This document shows positions 17,986-26,617 of a stretch of DNA of 64,000 nucleotides, piece after piece. The position numbers were made by a program, and so were the translations under genes. How positions within the stretch are numbered: position 1 is the stretch's first letter; each line of letters starts with the position of its first letter. The DNA comes from Candidatus Rifleibacteriota bacterium (lineage in GTDB: Bacteria > Riflebacteria > Ozemobacteria > Ozemobacterales > Ozemobacteraceae). A model generated the notes under the pieces. That model searched no databases, was not told the DNA's origin, and worked only from the letters and a program-made list of their open reading frames with translations. The stretch covers positions 1 through 64,000 of the forward strand of contig JAKJFO010000001.1 of assembly GCA_022704885.1 (NCBI GenBank), in the 5' to 3' direction.

Positions 17986-20241
17986 TTGTTCGACCCAATC
18001 GCAGCAACACTCGGCCAACTCAATGAGCCGCAGCTTGAAGCCGTAAAAACCACCGAAGGCCCGCTTCTGGTAATCGCCGGAGCCGGATCAGGCAAAACCA
18101 GAATGCTGACGGTTCGCATCGCTTATCTGATCGAACACTGTCAGGTCGAACCCGATTCGATTCTGGCGGTAACCTTTACCAACAAGGCTGCGCGCGAAAT
18201 GCGCGAACGCGTGCAGGATATGGTGCCCGGCGCTCACCGGGTTACTCTGACCACTTTTCACTCGTTCTGTTGCCAGCTGCTGCGGCGCTGGCACAAGCAC
18301 GCCGGTTTTGCCGACGGTTTTACAATTTACGACGAATCAGACAGTGAAAAGCTGATCAAGAATGTGCTCAAGGAGCACAAAGTTGATCCGAAACGCTTTT
18401 CGCCAAAAGCAGTGTTGAATTTTATTTCGCAGGCCAAAAACGAACTGGTCAAGCCCGAAGATTACCAGCAACTGGCAGGGCCAGGCCCCGCGGCCGCAAC
18501 CACTCAAAAACTCTATGCCTCTTATCAGGCTCAGCTGCAGGTCAATCAGGCAGTAGATTTCGACGACCTGATCTTCAAGGCATTCTACATGCTCAGAGAC
18601 AACCCTGACCTGCTTACCCGTCTGCAGAGCCAGTACAAGTATTTTCTTGTCGATGAATATCAGGATACCAATCATGCGCAGTATCGCCTGATATCGCTGA
18701 TATCTTCGGCTTCTCGTAATCTCTGCGTGGTTGGCGACGAAGACCAGTCGATTTACAGCTGGCGCGGCGCTACTATCCGCAATATTCAGGACTTCGCCAA
18801 AGATTTTTCCGGCGCGCGCATCGTCAAACTCGAACAGAATTATCGTTCGACCCAGGTAATACTGGATGCTGCCGGTGCCGTCATTGCCAGAAACAAAAGC
18901 GCGCACCCGAAAAAACTCTGGACCGACAAGTCTGGCGGCGAACTGCTGAGTTTTTATCGAGCCTCAGATGACCGCGAAGAGGCTGAGCTGGTGGCGCGCC
19001 AGATCAGACAGTTCGACAGCAAAGGCATCGAGCTTGGCGAAATGGCGCTGCTTTTTCGCATGAACAGCCAGAGCCGGCCATTCGAACAGGTATTCAAGAA
19101 GGCCGGCATTGCCTACGATATGACCGGCGGCACCAAATTCTTCGACCGCCGTGAAGTTAAAGATATTCTTGCTTATCTGCGTTTTATCGATAATCCTAAC
19201 GACAGCATTTCGCTCGAGCGCATCATAAATACGCCAAAGCGTGGGATTGGCCAGACCAGCATAGACAAGCTGGCTGCCGCCGGTCACGGCACTTTGTGGG
19301 AAAACGTTCTGATCGAAGGCAGCCAGAACCCAAAAGGCAAAGTTGCGAAATTCTGCCAGCTGATCGCTGATTTTACTGAAGCAGCAGAATCTTTGAGCGT
19401 TTCGCAACTTTGTCACAAGATTATCGACGACATCGAATACATCGACTACCTCAAAAACGACGATCCTGAGACAGCAGAGGAGCGGGCTCAGAACGTGCAG
19501 GCGATCGTTTCTGACATTCGTTATCAGGAAGAAGACAACCGCGAGCTCAAGCTGCACGATTACCTGGCTGACACCGCGTTGCATGCAGCTGTCGATGATC
19601 TCGACCAGAGCCAGCAAAAGGTACATCTGATGACCCTGCACAATGCCAAGGGTCTCGAATTCAAAGTGGTATTCCTGGTGGGCATGGAAGAAGGAATCTT
19701 TCCGCATCATTCCTCGAAGGAAGAGCCGGAGCAGCTCGAAGAAGAACGCCGCCTCGCTTATGTCGGCATGACCAGAGCGCGTGAGCATCTTCTGATGACC
19801 GCCGCCAGTCGGCGCATGATGTTCGGCAGCTGGGGCAGCAACCCGGTTTCGCGTTTTGTCACCGAAGTGCCGCCACATCTGTTTGCCGGCCGTGGCAGCT
19901 CGTCGACTGTGGCGCGGGCAAGCGAACAGGGCAGCGCAATTCCCGGCGCCATACGCAGCAAGCCTGCGGCAAGCCCCTTCCATACGACAGCGAAATGGTC
20001 TTCAGAAAGAAATTCAGCCGTAAATATGAATGATTCTGCTGGCACGACAGCCGGAACCATGGTAAATTTAAAGCCGGGCGTAATGGTTACGCACAAAATT
20101 TTCGGTCACGGCCGCGTAGAGGAAGCGACAGGAGCTTCTCTGGCCGATTTTCGGGTAACCGTAAGATTCGAAAAGCACGGAACCAAAACATTGCTCTTGC
20201 AGTATGCCGCACTTCAGGTTATAAATAGCGAAAAAGCATAG
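17986..20241 (+). CDS. pcrA: ATP-dependent DNA helicase PcrA/UvrD
   Basis: The 751-residue superfamily 1 helicase shows all motifs: Walker A GAGSGKT (32-38), VTFTNKAAREMRERV, DEYQDTN, GDEDQSIYSWRGA, LEQNYRSTQ, TLHNAKGLEF and EERRLAYVGMTRAREHL. A C-terminal Tudor-like domain (HKIFGHGRVEEA) is typical of PcrA, which contacts RNA polymerase and acts in repair and replication. TTG start at 17986 follows CCGGAG by eight bases; longer frames overlap the Hint gene. The motif IV-like GDEDQSIYSWRGA region, a frequent intein site, is uninterrupted. Confidence 0.95.
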   Translation: MFDPIAATLGQLNEPQLEAVKTTEGPLLVIAGAGSGKTRMLTVRIAYLIEHCQVEPDSILAVTFTNKAAREMRERVQDMVPGAHRVTLTTFHSFCCQLLRRWHKHAGFADGFTIYDESDSEKLIKNVLKEHKVDPKRFSPKAVLNFISQAKNELVKPEDYQQLAGPGPAAATTQKLYASYQAQLQVNQAVDFDDLIFKAFYMLRDNPDLLTRLQSQYKYFLVDEYQDTNHAQYRLISLISSASRNLCVVGDEDQSIYSWRGATIRNIQDFAKDFSGARIVKLEQNYRSTQVILDAAGAVIARNKSAHPKKLWTDKSGGELLSFYRASDDREEAELVARQIRQFDSKGIELGEMALLFRMNSQSRPFEQVFKKAGIAYDMTGGTKFFDRREVKDILAYLRFIDNPNDSISLERIINTPKRGIGQTSIDKLAAAGHGTLWENVLIEGSQNPKGKVAKFCQLIADFTEAAESLSVSQLCHKIIDDIEYIDYLKNDDPETAEERAQNVQAIVSDIRYQEEDNRELKLHDYLADTALHAAVDDLDQSQQKVHLMTLHNAKGLEFKVVFLVGMEEGIFPHHSSKEEPEQLEEERRLAYVGMTRAREHLLMTAASRRMMFGSWGSNPVSRFVTEVPPHLFAGRGSSSTVARASEQGSAIPGAIRSKPAASPFHTTAKWSSERNSAVNMNDSAGTTAGTMVNLKPGVMVTHKIFGHGRVEEATGASLADFRVTVRFEKHGTKTLLLQYAALQVINSEKA

Positions 20242-20252
20242 GAGGTTACGAA

Positions 20253-20669
20253 ATGCGATTTTTAAGATTTGTCTGGAAGCTGTTTGTAATGGCCAGCGTT
20301 TTCGGTATTGGCTACATTATCGGCCGCGAGCACAGCTTTGAAGAAGAAGAAATGTGGGAAGAAGAAGCCGAAAAAGAAAATAAAACCGGAACCAGCACCA
20401 GCAGTGGAACCGGCGTGGAAAAAGAATTTACCTACGAGAACCAGGCAGCGACCAGAGTCTCTATCGTTGGCACTTTTAATGACTGGAACAAGGATGCCAA
20501 TCCGATGACGCTTGAAAACGGCACCTGGAAAACCCGCATCAATCTCAAACCGGGCAAGCATGAATACCAGTTCGTAATCAACGATACCGATTGGGTTACC
20601 GATCCGAAGCAGGACAAGTCTGCAGAAAACAAATACGAAGGCAAGAATTCGGTAATTGAAATCGGCTGA
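20253..20669 (+). CDS. Membrane-anchored CBM48/AMPK-type glycogen-binding protein
   Basis: The 138-residue protein has an N-terminal membrane helix (FVWKLFVMASVFGIGYIIG), a highly acidic stretch, a Ser/Thr/Gly linker and an E-set carbohydrate-binding domain of the AMPK-beta/CBM48 type (residues 58-138: VSIVGTFNDWNKDANPMTLE, GKHEYQFVINDTDWVTDP). Such domains bind glycogen or starch-like glucans. AGGAGG precedes the ATG, 11 bases after pcrA. A link to the pullulanase at 38333 is possible but unproven. Confidence 0.85.
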   Translation: MRFLRFVWKLFVMASVFGIGYIIGREHSFEEEEMWEEEAEKENKTGTSTSSGTGVEKEFTYENQAATRVSIVGTFNDWNKDANPMTLENGTWKTRINLKPGKHEYQFVINDTDWVTDPKQDKSAENKYEGKNSVIEIG

Positions 20670-20743
20670 TAATCAGCCTGCAGACATAATTTCTGTGACC
20701 GTTAATTACTGCACGTATTGAGTAAAAAGAAAGTTATCGCAAA

Positions 20744-23700
20744 ATGGTCAAGAAAATCTATCTCGAGGAAATCTGCGACCGCGAAAACCTCAAAAGTTTT
20801 CTGAGTCGCTTTCGCCGTTTGACTGGCCTCAACATAGTGCCGTTCAATGAACGCGGCGAAGCCGTCATTGGCAAGCTCGAAGATGTTTTCAAAGGCATGG
20901 CCGATGCCTCTGAGTTTGTTGAATATCCGACTACCGAAATTATCGAGCGGCCTGACGGCTCACAGGTCAGGCTGATGAAGCTCGAGTATCGCGGCCATCT
21001 TTATGGCGCCATACTACTGGGACCCTTCCTTTTCTCAGCGTCGCAATACAAAGGCAAACAGAAGCTGCCGGTCATGACCGAAGAGCAGATTGAAGCTGCA
21101 GTTGAATCGGTCGAGAGCTTTTTCATTCAGATGATCGACCTCGCCGCTGAAAAGGAATCTCTTGCCCGCAAAGAGAAGATTCTCTCGGTTCTCGAAGAAG
21201 CTTCGAACATCATGAATTCAAGCCTTGAGTTTCAGAACCTGCTTGAATTTCTGATGGATATCGCAATCGAAATCACCGGCGCCACCTGTGGTGCTCTGCT
21301 GCTGCGCAAAGAGGGCAAAAACTATCTTGAGGTAGCGGTTGCCAGAGGCAAATACCCACAGGAAGTAAAAAAGATCAGAGTTCCCTTCGGCGAAGGCATC
21401 ACCGGCTGGGTTGCCAGCAACAAAGAAGCTCTTAACGTACCTAACGTTCTGCTTGAACCCCGCTACATCGAAACTCCCGAAACCATATATTCAGAAATGG
21501 CCGTGCCTCTGCTGGTCGGCGATAATCTGATTGGCGTCGTTGCTGTTGATTCCTCAGAGCTCAACGCCTTTTCGAAAGATGACGTGCTTTCTCTCAACAC
21601 ACTGGCCTCGATGGTCACCAAAGTGCTCGAAAACGCGAGACTGCTGGCGAACTCGAACCAGAAGCTCAAAGAACTCTCGCGCGTATTCAGTATTTCTGAA
21701 TCTCTGTCAGCTCGCACTCTCGACCGGGTCGGATACTGCAATACCCTCAAGGAAGTATGTGACGCTCTCGACTGCAGCGCTGCCTCTCTTATGCTCTATA
21801 ACAGCGACAAAGAAGAGCTGGTCATGCATGCTTTTGCCGGGCTTCCCGAAGAACTTGACTCATTGACGATTCCTAATGGCAAGGGCTATCACGGCTGGGT
21901 GGCAACCCAGCAGCGGCCGCTGCTCATCCAGGATATCCAGCGCGACAATACTATCCAGAAATGCAACTTTCTCGATCACTTTGCCAGAGCTGCACTGGTT
22001 GTGCCCTTGATGTCTTCTGACAATCGTTTCATCGGCTCTCTGTCGATCTATCACACCGATGAGTCCGACCCGATCTCAGACTCCGACCAGGATTTGCTCA
22101 ACACCATTGGCCGCATCATCACGTCGCATTTCGAAAACGAGCGCCTGTTCAACGATTCAAAGCGCAAACTCGACTACCTGTCGACTCTATACAAGGTTGG
22201 TTATTCGGTTTCGAAGACTCTCAACATCTCGAAGCTGTTCGACACCATTCTGCAGCAAGTCCAGGAAGTCATGAACGTCGAAAACTGTTCGCTGATGGCC
22301 TACGACCCGCTTACAGAGACTCTTACTCTTGACGCTGCCATTGGCCTGCCGAAAGATATGGTCGGGCAGATTCAGGTAAAGGTCGGGGAAGGCATCGCCG
22401 GCTGGGTTGCGCAGAATCGCAAGCCGGTGCTGTTGAAGGATGTTTCCAAAGATATTCGCTTCGCCAACCACCATGGCCGCCTCGATTACAAAACAAGATC
22501 GGTTCTTTCGGTACCGATCATGCACGACAGCGCGCTGCTCGGCGTTCTCAACGTCAACAACAAGCGCAGCGGTGAAGCTTTTTTCGAAGACGACCAGAAC
22601 CTGCTGCTTGGCATTTCGGGGCAGATTTCGCAGGCTATTGCCAACGCCAGTCTGCATGAAAAAACCGATATGCAGGTTGCCGAACTCAGCCTGATTCAGG
22701 AACTCGGCAAGGCGGTCAACTCGTCGCTCGATCTCGACTCGGTTCTCAATTATTTTATCGATATGACCACGCGCATCACCGATTCTGACCGGGCCACTCT
22801 GATGCTCTACGATGACACTACCCAGGAGCTCTATGTCGAAGTAAGCCGCGGTTTTGAAGACCCTGAAGTTCTTGAGGTCAGACTCAGGCTTGGCGAAGGT
22901 GTTGCCGGCCGGGCCGCGCAGCTCAAACGTCCGATCAAAATCGAAAATACCGGCAAAAGCGCAGACTACAAAGAACTGCCCAATTTAAAACGCAAAACCG
23001 ATCTGACCCTTATTTCGGCGCCGCTGATCAACAAAGATAACCTTGTCGGCGTTATCAACTGCGAACGCGTGCTAAGCAAAAAGGGGCCATTCACCCCTGA
23101 AAATCTCGATCTGCTAGAAACACTCGGTTCGCAGGCTTCTATTGCCATCGAAAACGCCAGACTTTATCACAACCTGCTCAACGTCTACCTCGAAACTATC
23201 AGATCGCTGGCCGCCGCCATCGATGCCAAAGACAGCTACACGCATGGTCATTCGCGCCGCGTCACTGATCTGAGCGTCGGTATCGCTCTCGAAATGGGGT
23301 TGTCGCGCAGCGAAGTCGATACCATTCGACATGCCTCGCTGCTGCATGATGTCGGCAAAATCGGCATTTCCGAACAGATTCTGCTCAAGCCCGGTCGACT
23401 GACCGACGACGAATTCGAAACGATCAAGTCACACCCGCACATCGGTGCCGGTATTCTCAATTCGATCGAGTTTCTCAAAAATGTCTGTGAGATAATCAAG
23501 CATCATCACGAACGTTTCGACGGGAAAGGCTATCCCAGCGGTCTGTCAGGCATGAATATTCCGCTTGGCTCGCGCATTATCTGCGTAGCAGACTCATTCG
23601 ACGCTATCACCTCATGCCGACCCTATCGCAAACCGCTCACCTTCGCTGAAGCGACCGAAGAGGTCAAACGCTGTGCCGGCAGCCAGTTCGACCCCGGCGT

Positions 23701-23806
23701 TGTTGAAGCTTTTGTCAGGCTGCGCAACTCGAAGCACCGCCCACCCTGGTTTCAGGGCGAACTGCTCGACCAGTCAGCCGCCGACGAATACCCCCTGCAG
23801 CTCTGA
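20744..23806 (+). CDS. PocR-GAF(x4)-HD-GYP c-di-GMP phosphodiesterase
   Basis: The 1020-residue cytosolic protein begins with a PocR-like sensory domain (residues 1-130: LKSFLSRFRRLTGLNIVPFN). Four GAF domains follow, each with the GEGITGWVA or GEGVAGRAA type core. It ends in an HD-GYP domain (HASLLHDVGKIGI near 868 and HHHERFDGKGYPSGL near 920), with all metal ligands and the GYP motif intact, so it probably hydrolyses cyclic-di-GMP. No membrane helix. Weak ribosome site. The ligands of the GAF domains are unknown. The GAF remnant at the left window edge is of the same style. Confidence 0.9.
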   Translation: MVKKIYLEEICDRENLKSFLSRFRRLTGLNIVPFNERGEAVIGKLEDVFKGMADASEFVEYPTTEIIERPDGSQVRLMKLEYRGHLYGAILLGPFLFSASQYKGKQKLPVMTEEQIEAAVESVESFFIQMIDLAAEKESLARKEKILSVLEEASNIMNSSLEFQNLLEFLMDIAIEITGATCGALLLRKEGKNYLEVAVARGKYPQEVKKIRVPFGEGITGWVASNKEALNVPNVLLEPRYIETPETIYSEMAVPLLVGDNLIGVVAVDSSELNAFSKDDVLSLNTLASMVTKVLENARLLANSNQKLKELSRVFSISESLSARTLDRVGYCNTLKEVCDALDCSAASLMLYNSDKEELVMHAFAGLPEELDSLTIPNGKGYHGWVATQQRPLLIQDIQRDNTIQKCNFLDHFARAALVVPLMSSDNRFIGSLSIYHTDESDPISDSDQDLLNTIGRIITSHFENERLFNDSKRKLDYLSTLYKVGYSVSKTLNISKLFDTILQQVQEVMNVENCSLMAYDPLTETLTLDAAIGLPKDMVGQIQVKVGEGIAGWVAQNRKPVLLKDVSKDIRFANHHGRLDYKTRSVLSVPIMHDSALLGVLNVNNKRSGEAFFEDDQNLLLGISGQISQAIANASLHEKTDMQVAELSLIQELGKAVNSSLDLDSVLNYFIDMTTRITDSDRATLMLYDDTTQELYVEVSRGFEDPEVLEVRLRLGEGVAGRAAQLKRPIKIENTGKSADYKELPNLKRKTDLTLISAPLINKDNLVGVINCERVLSKKGPFTPENLDLLETLGSQASIAIENARLYHNLLNVYLETIRSLAAAIDAKDSYTHGHSRRVTDLSVGIALEMGLSRSEVDTIRHASLLHDVGKIGISEQILLKPGRLTDDEFETIKSHPHIGAGILNSIEFLKNVCEIIKHHHERFDGKGYPSGLSGMNIPLGSRIICVADSFDAITSCRPYRKPLTFAEATEEVKRCAGSQFDPGVVEAFVRLRNSKHRPPWFQGELLDQSAADEYPLQL

Positions 23807-23819
23807 CCTCTGCCTGGCA

Positions 23820-24235
23820 TGACAAAAGACCTCGCACGAAGCCGCTAAGACACGAATAATCATTCGTGCTCAGCGAAGCGGTGCTCGTAATCGTAATCGG
23901 GAAACAAAATCGATTACGATTAAGATTACGCGCACGAGCACGAGCACTGTTCAGACCTTTATTCTTTTCATCGATATTGCTGTCTGCTCTCGTGATCGAC
24001 AACGACAACGAGCACGTTTGCCCTCTCTTCTCTTTTTCTGATTTTCTATCTGCGCTGTCTGTGCAATCTGTGGACGTTCTTCTTCTCTTAATTGTGTCTC
24101 CGTGTCTTAGTGCGCTCTTTCTTCTCTTCACCGCTATCGCTATCTTTGAACCAGAACCTCTGGAAGTCCGCAGGGGGGATTGACTTTGCCTGCATTGTGC
24201 TCTATTATCTGCACAATATTTTCTGCAGGAGTAGA
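23820..24235. repeat. Composite intergenic repeat: GATTAC-type, CACAGATTG-type and GACACGGAGACAC-type modules
   Basis: This gene-free stretch holds tandem CGTAATCG/CGATTACGAT-like and CGAGCACGAGCAC-like runs, a 30-base block at 24046-24075 whose reverse complement differs at two positions from 44484-44513, and a TGTGTCTCCGTGTCTTAGTG block. The same modules, in opposite orientation, fill 44287-44660. Frames found here are of repetitive composition and are not credible genes. Confidence 0.75.
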
Positions 24236-24238
24236 CGA

Positions 24239-25072
24239 ATGAAAAAACTGGTTCTGGTTATGGTTCTGGCTATTCTTATTCCGGTCAGCGGCTTTGCCTG
24301 GGATAAATCTTATCACCCCGACAATGCTGGTAAAATCAATTTTAACAAAGTCACCAGCATCGAAGTGCTTGGCTGGAAAAGCAGTCTTGATGGCGATATC
24401 CGCGTCGATGGCACTCCGCTCGATCTCGACAGCGAAACGACGATTGGCGATGAAAGCCGCCTCGGTTTCAGAGTTTCGCACGTTCTTAACCATCGCGCTT
24501 CACTCGAATTCTCATACATGAAGAATGATCATTCAGGCACCACTACCAAAACCTTCAGGTTTGAAAACAAAGACTATAAGGCTGGCGCCAATATCAGACT
24601 GCAGAACAGCTGGTTCGATCTCGCCTACAACCACAATTTGACCCGCTCAAAACAGGCTGACAAACAGGGCCGCGAAGTTTTCTATCTCGATGGCATTTTT
24701 GGTGTCAAATTCAGCAATGCCGAAATCAACGTAAGTGGTAACGAAAATACTGTTATTGGCGCAGCTCTTTCAGAAAAATGGGACGAAACCTTCCCGGTGC
24801 CTTACTTTGGTCTCGCAGCCGGCGGCCAGATTGGCGACAATCTCTGGCTCAAGGGTTACCTCAAATACATCAAAGTCAATGCCGGTGGTGCCGATGCTCT
24901 GCATAACGATTACGGCATCAACCTTGCCCTCAGGCTCAACCCCGGGAACAAAGACACCGAATGGTTCGTCGATCTCGGCTACCGCGGCGTCAAATACGAT
25001 ATCGAAAAAGACGGCGACAAAGCTGATCTCAGATACACCGGTCCGACTTTCGGAGTTTTCGCAAGATTCTGA
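24239..25072 (+). CDS. Outer-membrane beta-barrel protein, unknown function
   Basis: The 277-residue protein has a clean signal peptide (MKKLVLVMVLAILIPVSGFA) and then alternating polar/hydrophobic strands typical of an outer-membrane barrel (RLGFRVSHVLNHRASLEFSY, NIRLQNSWFDLAYNHNLTR, FGLAAGGQIGDNLWLKGYLK). It ends in Phe (GVFARF), the usual signal for barrel assembly. GCAGGAG precedes the ATG at 24239. Single gene with its own terminator. No family recognised. Confidence 0.8.
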   Translation: MKKLVLVMVLAILIPVSGFAWDKSYHPDNAGKINFNKVTSIEVLGWKSSLDGDIRVDGTPLDLDSETTIGDESRLGFRVSHVLNHRASLEFSYMKNDHSGTTTKTFRFENKDYKAGANIRLQNSWFDLAYNHNLTRSKQADKQGREVFYLDGIFGVKFSNAEINVSGNENTVIGAALSEKWDETFPVPYFGLAAGGQIGDNLWLKGYLKYIKVNAGGADALHNDYGINLALRLNPGNKDTEWFVDLGYRGVKYDIEKDGDKADLRYTGPTFGVFARF

Positions 25073-25094
25073 GCTGACATAGCTGTTTAACCAG

Positions 25095-25128
25095 CCCGGA
25101 GCCGTCTCGATTACGGCTCCGGGTTTTT
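25095..25128 (+). terminator. Rho-independent terminator of barrel-protein gene
   Basis: CCCGGAGCCGT (25095-25105) pairs with ACGGCTCCGGG (25113-25123), followed by TTTTT. Confidence 0.93.
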
Positions 25129-25206
25129 ATTTACATTTCTTTGCATTGGCAAGGTTGCTTCAACTGTAATAAAGCGTTAATCTGTGAGCTATGAACGAAT
25201 CGATTG

Positions 25207-25252
25207 ACGGCGACAACCCGCGGTCAGCAGTAAAGCCGTGCAGACGACGGGT
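25207..25252 (+). other. Possible pseudoknot in the tolC-macAB leader
   Basis: ACGGC (25207-25211) can pair with GCCGT (25235-25239) and ACCCG (25216-25220) with CGGGT (25248-25252), giving an interleaved H-type pseudoknot just before the weak ribosome site of the operon. Arms are only five bases, so chance is not excluded. Confidence 0.25.
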
Positions 25253-25267
25253 GATAAGGGGTGACAG

Positions 25268-26617
25268 ATGAAAAAAAATGAATTTTTACTGACAATACTG
25301 CTGTCACTGGCTTTGCTGAACCCTCTCAGCGCAGAAACCCAAACAGCCAGCAGCACTGTCGAAACCGCCGCAAAACACTGGACACTGGAAGACTGCCTCA
25401 AACATGGCGTCGCCATGCACCCGCAGGTTAAGATCGCAGCCAGCACGGTTGCTTCGAGCAAAGCCCGCCTGCTGCAGGCCAGGGCGGGCCATGATCCACA
25501 GGTTTCGCTGCGCGCCAGCTGGCAGAGGTCAAAGAGTGAACTACCGTCGCGGCCTTCGAGTGACAACACCTCTGAGAGTCTCGCGGTTTCAAAAACTCTT
25601 TATGACTCAGGTCAGCGCGAGCTTTCGGAAAAGGCGGCCCGCGAGTCAGTTGGTGCGGCAGAAGCCCGCTATGAATCGACACTCACCGATGTCGCCGCCA
25701 GCATCAAGAATGCATTTTTCAAAGCACAGCAGGCACAGGCACTGCTGCAGGTGCGCCTTGAAACTCTCGCCGGCTACGAACAACACCTCGAAAAAGTCGA
25801 AGGCTTTGTTGAAGTCGGCAGTAAGCCACCATTCGATATCACCCGGGCCCAGGTCGATGTTGCCAACGCCCGCGTCGATTTGATCAGCGCGCGCAGTCAG
25901 CTTAAAGTTGCTCTCGCCAACCTGTCGCGCGCCATAGGTCTCGAAACCAGCATCAGTATTGCCGGTTTCGAACATATAGATCTGCCTGTCATCGATTTGG
26001 CCAGCAAAGAGCAGTTGCTGCAGGAAGCCCTGGAGCGCCCCGAAATCAGATCGGCCGATTTTCAGCGCAAAGCTGCCGATTACGGGGTCAGAGAAGCTAA
26101 AAAAAGCCTGAGCCCGAGTTTTTCGGCCTCAGCCGACTATCGCTGGTCGGGCAATGTTTCGCCCCAGGACCAGCAGTGGGGCATGGGTGTCAGCATGTCG
26201 TGGCCTGTCTTCGATGGCTCACTGACACGCGCGCGCATCGATTCGGCAAAGAGTCAGCTCGACAGTTCAGCCGCTACTCTTGAGAACCTGCGCCTGACGG
26301 TTACCGCCGAGCTCGAAAACTCGCTAACCGGCGTTACTGACGCGGTAGAACGCTATGAGGCCACCAGCTATCTCGTGCAGCAGGCCAGCGAAAGCCTGCA
26401 CCTGGCTGAAGCGCGTTATTATGCCGGCCTGAGTTCGCCGATCGAAATCACCGATGCCCGCGTAGAATACGCGAGAGCCCGCGGCAGTCAGGTTGTTTCA
26501 TATTTTGACGGTTTGATTGCCTGGAGCGAACTTGACCGGGTGCTCGGCCGGCTGCCAGCTGAATTGCGCCACATTGAAATCGCCCAAGAATCTTCTGACG
26601 GGAGTGCTGAACAATGA
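25268..26617 (+). CDS. TolC-family outer-membrane efflux channel
   Basis: The 449-residue protein has a signal peptide (residues 1-22) and two repeats of the outer-membrane efflux protein family: long amphipathic helices (KHGVAMHPQVKIAASTVASS; SFSASADYRWSGNV; ATLENLRLTVTAELENSLTG; EARYYAGLSSPIEITDARVE). It forms the exit duct for a tripartite pump. Its stop overlaps the next start by four bases (ATGA), so it is translated together with the adaptor and the ABC pump that follow. Confidence 0.92.
   Translation: MKKNEFLLTILLSLALLNPLSAETQTASSTVETAAKHWTLEDCLKHGVAMHPQVKIAASTVASSKARLLQARAGHDPQVSLRASWQRSKSELPSRPSSDNTSESLAVSKTLYDSGQRELSEKAARESVGAAEARYESTLTDVAASIKNAFFKAQQAQALLQVRLETLAGYEQHLEKVEGFVEVGSKPPFDITRAQVDVANARVDLISARSQLKVALANLSRAIGLETSISIAGFEHIDLPVIDLASKEQLLQEALERPEIRSADFQRKAADYGVREAKKSLSPSFSASADYRWSGNVSPQDQQWGMGVSMSWPVFDGSLTRARIDSAKSQLDSSAATLENLRLTVTAELENSLTGVTDAVERYEATSYLVQQASESLHLAEARYYAGLSSPIEITDARVEYARARGSQVVSYFDGLIAWSELDRVLGRLPAELRHIEIAQESSDGSAEQ

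Noticed and set aside
18964..19983. Minus-strand frame of 339 codons inside pcrA
   Set aside because: Antisense to the conserved helicase motifs; no start signals.
23866..24183. Open frame in the repeat-rich gap
   Set aside because: Its product is made of translated low-complexity repeats (Arg/Ala and Leu/Phe runs) without a start signal.
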